From Oscillatoria princeps RMCB-10 (GTDB lineage Bacteria; Cyanobacteriota; Cyanobacteriia; Cyanobacteriales; Oscillatoriaceae): a DNA stretch of 58,876 nt. Each line of letters opens with the position of its first letter. Within the stretch, counting starts at the first letter, position 1. Below the pieces are notes generated by a model. That model worked only from the letters and a program-made list of their open reading frames with translations. It did no database searches and was not told the origin of the DNA. Of the stretch, positions 54,885 through 58,876 are shown piece by piece. The translations under genes were made by a program, and so were the position numbers. The stretch covers positions 1 to 58,876 of the forward strand of contig JAHHHT010000045.1 in NCBI GenBank assembly GCA_019359235.1. Direction: 5' to 3'.

Positions 54885-55944
54885 ATGCGGACTGCCACGT
54901 ACTCGAGCCCATTGACCTGTGGGAGAAGTACCTCGAACCGGCATTTAAAAACCGAGCACCGTCGCCAGAGATGAAAGTCGATGGCCAGATAATTTATCAC
55001 AAAGTATCCCGCGAACTGCAAGAGGAAGGGCTGAAGGTGATGCTGCGGGACATAAAGAGCTATGGGATCTCTAGCTACGATCCGGAGTCCCAGGTCAAGG
55101 CAATCGCCAAAATGGGGGCGGATGTCTCGTTCCTGTATCCGACGATGGGGCTGTGGCTGTTTGCAGTTGATACAATGGAGCCGCAACTGGCTGGCGCATT
55201 CGTCCGCGCCTACAACAATTGGCTGCGAGATTTTTGCAGCTACAACCCGCAAATTCTCCGAGGTGTGGGAGCGATTAACCCCCACTCCCCGGAAGAGATG
55301 GTGCCAGAATTGCAGCGGATCGCGGAATTTGGATGGAAAGCGGTTGTTTTGCGGCCCAACCCGGTGAGGGGCCGGCTGCTTTCTGACCCCGCATACGAGC
55401 CTTTTTGGGGCGAGTGCTCGCGGCTGGGAATCGCAGTCAGCATCCACGAGGGCACCCATTCCCAGCTGCCCACCACCGGCTCCGACCGATTCAGCACCCG
55501 TTTTGCCCAGCACGCCTGCTCTCACACGATGGAGCAGATGATGGCCCTGCTGGCCCTGATTGAGGGGGGGTGCTGGAGCGCCACCCCCACCTGCGGGTGG
55601 GCTTTCTGGAGTCAGGCTGCGGCTGGCTGCCTTACTGGCTGTGGCGGCTGGATTCGGAGTACAGCCAGCTGTCTTGGGAAGTCAAAGATCGTGTTAAAAT
55701 AAAGCCGTCCGAGTATTTCCGCCGGCAGTGCTTTATCTCGTTTGAACCTTCTGAGCCTTACCTGCCAGAAATTCTCAGCTACATCGGCTGTGATAACCTT
55801 ATTTTTGGTTCTGACTTCCCTCACATAGACCACCACCCGGACGTTATCGACCAAGTGGTAGGGCTGAGCGACCGGCTCTCCGAGACAACGGTGCGAAAAA
55901 TCCTCTGGGATAACCCCCTTCGCTTTTACGGAGTGGAGATCTAA
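54860..55944 (+). pseudogene. amidohydrolase (PF04909/ACMSD-like), frameshifted in a G run
   Basis: Two consecutive frames together make one TIM-barrel amidohydrolase of about 361 residues. Frame 1 from 54860 carries the metal motif IIDADCHVLEP, FLYPTMGLWLF, and AVSIHEGTHSQLP. Frame 2 (from about 55570 to 55944) carries VGFLESGCGWLPYWLWRLD and the C-terminal FGSDFPHIDHHPD. The frame changes at a run of seven G (55564-55570); an eighth G would restore ALIEGGVLERHPHLRVGF. It is either a true disruption or a sequencing error. It overlaps the end of the YcaO frame, so it is probably co-transcribed with it. It might trim or tailor the peptide product. Confidence 0.85.
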
Positions 55945-55988
55945 AATATTTTAATATCTGTCCGGTTCGTTAACAAGTCCCACTTGCG

Positions 55989-56094
55989 ATCCCCCCCCTA
56001 CCCCCCCTTGAAAAGGGGGGGAACTAAAAGCACTTGCGATCCCCCCCACGCCCCTTGCGATCCCCCCCTACCCCCCCTTAAAAAGGGGGGGGAA
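55989..56094. repeat. poly-G/poly-C palindromic repeats
   Basis: Two copies of the GATCCCCCCC-TA-CCCCCCTT-AAAAGGGGG hairpin, the first ending near 56023 and the second at 56059-56094. They are joined by AACTAAAAGCACTTGCGATC-type sequence. Same class as at 9877-9930 and inside the elements flanking the DyP gene. It lies between the amidohydrolase and the peptidase genes. Confidence 0.75.
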
Positions 56095-56125
56095 ACTGAA
56101 AGCTTCTGAAACAATATTTACTTCC

Positions 56126-58198
56126 ATGAATCAAGAAAATTACTCTGCTGCAAAAGCCTCTCCCCCTACAGCCCCAAAATCTCCTCAGATTCTTTCATGT
56201 CATGGAGATGAGCGCACCGGCAACTACTTTTGGATGCGCGATCGCAACGATCCAAAACTCATCGCCTATCTGGAAGCTGAAAACGCCTATACCGCTTTGA
56301 TGATGCGGGACACCGAGGCACTGCAAGCCAGTCTCTATGATGAAATGCTCGCTCGCGTTCAAGAAACCGAACTTTCTGTTCCTTACCGCCAGGGGGATTT
56401 CTACTATTATTGGCGCACGGAAGCTGGAAATAACTATAATGTTTTTTGTCGCAAGCGGGGCTGTCTCGATGGGCCAGAAGAAGTGGTACTCGCTCAAAAC
56501 AAGCTGGCAGAAAGATATAACTATTTGCGTTTAAATGTATGTGAGGTTAGCCCCAACCACCAGGTTTTAGCCTATTCTATCGACACGATCGGGGCCGAGC
56601 AATACACACTTTTCTTTTTCGACCTCACTACATTTGAGCTATACCCAGAAAGCATAGCTTTGGTTGACTCTTTCGTTTGGAGTAATGACAGCCAAACCTG
56701 CTTTTACACCCAAGTTGACTCTGTTAACCGGCCTTCCAAAATGTTTCGGCACACTCTAGGCAGTGACCCCAAAGAAGACATTCTGGTTCACTGCGAACCA
56801 GATGAAGGGTACAGTCTCAAAGTCTATAAAACCCGCAGTCAAGCCTATATATTATTGTATTTAGCGAGCCTGCGAACATCGGAAGTTCGGTATTTAGATG
56901 CTAGTCATCCTAGGGGCGATTTTCAGGTAATACATCCCCGCTCTAAAGGGCTTTTTTACACTGTTGAACATCACAGCGATTACTTTTACGTCGTTACCAA
57001 CGACGAGGCCATCAACTTTAAACTAATGAAAGCGCCGGTGGCATCTCCATCAAAGGAGAATTGGCAGACTATAATTCCCCATAGAGAGAAGGTAACGATT
57101 AAGGAGGTAAGCGCTTTTGCTGACCATTTGGCAATTTACGAAAGAGAGGGGGGATTGCCAAGGGTGCGGATTTGCCAGCTTTCCACAGGAGACGAACACT
57201 ACATTGATTTTCCAGACCCAGTTTATGAACTCGGAGAAGATAATAACCCAGAATACAGCACTAATATTTTGCGGTTTGGGTACAGGTCTTTAGTGACTCC
57301 GGATTCCATTTTTGATGATAACATGGTTTCCAGAGAGTCCACACTAAAAAAACAGATGGAAGTTCTTGGCGGCTATGACAAAACCCAGTACAAAAGCGAG
57401 AGAATTTGGGCCACAGCCGCTGACGGCACACAGATTCCCATCTCCCTTGTCTATAAAGACGGAATAGAAAAAGATGGCCAAAACCCACTTTTGCTGACTG
57501 GCTATGGAGCTTACGCAGCCTGCGAATATATTTCTTTCTCGCCAACTCGACTTTCACTGCTCGACCGTGGGGTAATAATTGCCATCGCTCACGTTCGTGG
57601 GGGTGGGGAGATGGGTCGCCAGTGGTACGAAGATGGCAAGTTCTTGAAAAAGAAAAACACGTTCACTGACTTCATCGCTTGTGCCGAACATCTTGTGGCG
57701 AACAAGTGGACAGCAAGCGAACGATTAGCTATTGTGGGGGAGAGTGGGGGCGGACTCTTGATAGGAGCTGCGCTCAATATGCGACCAAATCTCTTCAAAG
57801 TCGCCGTTGCTAAAGCGCCTTTTGTGGACATCCTGACTTCTATCTTGGACACGACTCTTCCGCTGTCAGTGTTGGATTGGGAAGAGTGGGGGAATCCCAA
57901 CGACAAAACCTATTACGAATATATCAAATCTTACGCTCCCTACGATAATGTTGAGCCGAAGGATTACCCACATTTGTTGATAACCACTGCCTTGAATGAC
58001 TCGAGTGTTCCCTATTGGGAGCCTGTGAAATGGACTGCCAAGCTGCGAGAGAACAAGACTGATGACAATATTCTGCTACTTAAAATCAATATGAGTGCGG
58101 GGCACAGAGGTGCGTCAGGACGCTATGATATCCTGAAAGAGGTGGCATTCGAGTATGCGTTTATTCTAGAGCGATGGGGGCTGAATCTTAGAAAGTAA
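56126..58198 (+). CDS. oligopeptidase B / prolyl oligopeptidase family serine peptidase (S9A)
   Basis: A 690-residue cytosolic peptidase: an N-terminal seven-bladed propeller (about 80-410) and a C-terminal alpha/beta-hydrolase. The catalytic triad is complete: GESGGGLLIGAALNMRP (Ser540), TALNDSSVPYWEPVKW (Asp625) and SAGHRGASGRYD (His660). HVRGGGEMGRQWYEDGK and the YWEP..W block are typical of oligopeptidase B, which cuts short peptides after Arg or Lys. It lies 180 bp after the amidohydrolase. It could process the neighbouring precursor peptides, but oligopeptidase B genes are common and the link is positional. Confidence 0.92.
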   Translation: MNQENYSAAKASPPTAPKSPQILSCHGDERTGNYFWMRDRNDPKLIAYLEAENAYTALMMRDTEALQASLYDEMLARVQETELSVPYRQGDFYYYWRTEAGNNYNVFCRKRGCLDGPEEVVLAQNKLAERYNYLRLNVCEVSPNHQVLAYSIDTIGAEQYTLFFFDLTTFELYPESIALVDSFVWSNDSQTCFYTQVDSVNRPSKMFRHTLGSDPKEDILVHCEPDEGYSLKVYKTRSQAYILLYLASLRTSEVRYLDASHPRGDFQVIHPRSKGLFYTVEHHSDYFYVVTNDEAINFKLMKAPVASPSKENWQTIIPHREKVTIKEVSAFADHLAIYEREGGLPRVRICQLSTGDEHYIDFPDPVYELGEDNNPEYSTNILRFGYRSLVTPDSIFDDNMVSRESTLKKQMEVLGGYDKTQYKSERIWATAADGTQIPISLVYKDGIEKDGQNPLLLTGYGAYAACEYISFSPTRLSLLDRGVIIAIAHVRGGGEMGRQWYEDGKFLKKKNTFTDFIACAEHLVANKWTASERLAIVGESGGGLLIGAALNMRPNLFKVAVAKAPFVDILTSILDTTLPLSVLDWEEWGNPNDKTYYEYIKSYAPYDNVEPKDYPHLLITTALNDSSVPYWEPVKWTAKLRENKTDDNILLLKINMSAGHRGASGRYDILKEVAFEYAFILERWGLNLRK

Positions 58199-58244
58199 AG
58201 CCGATTTGTACGGATTGAAGAGGCTGAAGATTAGCCGAATATAG

Positions 58245-58876
58245 AGTGGCTGGGTGCACAAATTCTACCTCGTGGAAGCGGAACGCGCCCGCGCGATCAG
58301 CAACTATTCAGAAGCTAGAGAACACTACGACTCGGCAATCGCCCTCGCCCAAGAAAACGAATACCTCAACGAAGAAGCCCTCGCCTGCGAACTGGCGGGC
58401 CGGTTTTATCTCGCCCGTGGCCAAAACCGCATCGCCCGCCACTATTTGCAAGACGCCCACTACGCCTACCCGCAGTGGGGTGCGGTGGCGAAAGTCAAGG
58501 ACTTGGAGGAACGATATCCCCAGTTTCTCGCACCGGCATCCTCCGCAACCAAAAGCGCCACCATCTCCACCACCGGCAGCGGTTCTGGCGAAACCCTGGA
58601 CTTAGCCACCGTCGTCAAAGCCTCCCAAGCGATTGCAGGTGAAATTGTCCTCGACAAATTGCTCGCCAAACTCATCAACCTCGTCCTGGAAAATGCCGGC
58701 GCTCAAAAAGGCTTCCTCATCCTTTCTGACAGCGGAAACCTCACCATTGAAGCTGCCGGCAGTGCCGACAGTCCCGCACAAGTCCTGCAATCAACACCCG
58801 CCCTCACCGCCGGACTTCTCCCCGCAGCCATCATCAATTATGTCGCCCGCACGCAGGAAAATATCGTCTTAAACGA
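58245..58876 (+). pseudogene. N-terminally truncated fragment of an AAA/GAF multidomain sensor kinase (continues past the window)
   Basis: The frame is open from just after a TAG (58242) to the window end. It begins directly with KFYLVEAERARAISNYSEAR, the TPR-like helical segment that in cyanobacterial trifunctional Ser/Thr kinase/AAA-ATPase/histidine kinases lies deep inside an approximately 1800-residue protein. It continues ALAQENEYLNEEALACELAG, HYLQDAHYAYPQWGAVAKV, then the start of a GAF domain (DKLLAKLINLVLENAGAQKG). The kinase and ATPase parts are missing upstream, where oligopeptidase B ends 47 bp before. A GTG at 58254 could start a shorter protein, but no ribosome-binding site is seen. 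Confidence 0.8.

Noticed and set aside
54842-55525. 227-codon minus-strand frame over the amidohydrolase
   Set aside because: Antisense of a clearly recognised protein; translation lacks any family resemblance.

Overview
The window looks like chromosome of a filamentous cyanobacterium of the Oscillatoriales type. The evidence is CrtISO-type carotenoid isomerase, a CO2-uptake NDH-1 operon (ndhF3/ndhD3/cupA type), YggT/Ycf19, a PEP-CTERM protein, a CHAT/TPR haemagglutinin-like giant, abundant AGAAACCCGGTTTCT palindromes and many CCGG-centred words. The genus is inference only.

Layout. 1-300 holds the 5' end of a 16S rRNA gene on the minus strand with its leader and a clear promoter. 1.2-9.8 kb carries housekeeping and small conserved genes: a cyanobacterial hypothetical, aroE, a secreted FxLYD-like protein, YggT, a glycine-zipper protein, upp, crtISO, a PsiE-like protein, a fasciclin (CupS-like) protein and a Uma2 nuclease. 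9.9-16.5 kb is a minus-strand CO2-uptake operon in the order ndhF3, beta-carbonic anhydrase, ndhD3, cytochrome b561, cupA. 17-22.6 kb holds a short ORF-less group II intron, a PEP-CTERM protein, a PRK/uridine-kinase-like enzyme, an isocitrate-lyase-superfamily enzyme, and an internally duplicated protein of unknown function.

23.4-29.0 kb is, in my view, the most striking locus: a three-gene minus-strand cluster coding for a beta-propeller protein and a cupin protein that match the two catalytic halves of fungal aldos-2-ulose dehydratase, followed by a GH31 protein with the nucleophile motif of alpha-1,4-glucan lyases. Together they would turn glycogen into 1,5-anhydrofructose and on to ascopyrone M/microthecin. 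A related sequence is repeated directly on both sides of this block.

30.7-48.8 kb carries a CYP120-like P450, two tandem SPFH/prohibitin-like proteins, endonuclease V, a 2048-residue TPS-TPR-CHAT protein followed by about nine 163-165-bp tandem repeats, a small anchored protein, a cation/H+ antiporter with USP domain, a Ser/Thr kinase and a TauE/SafE exporter. 48.8-51.1 kb is a DyP peroxidase gene bracketed by two inverted copies of a 146-148-bp element.

51.3-58.2 kb is a candidate RiPP (TOMM) locus: two paralogous putative precursor peptides with NHLP-like leaders behind a strong promoter, a fused E1-like/YcaO cyclodehydratase, a frameshifted amidohydrolase and an oligopeptidase B. The window ends in an N-terminally truncated GAF-domain fragment of a large signalling protein.
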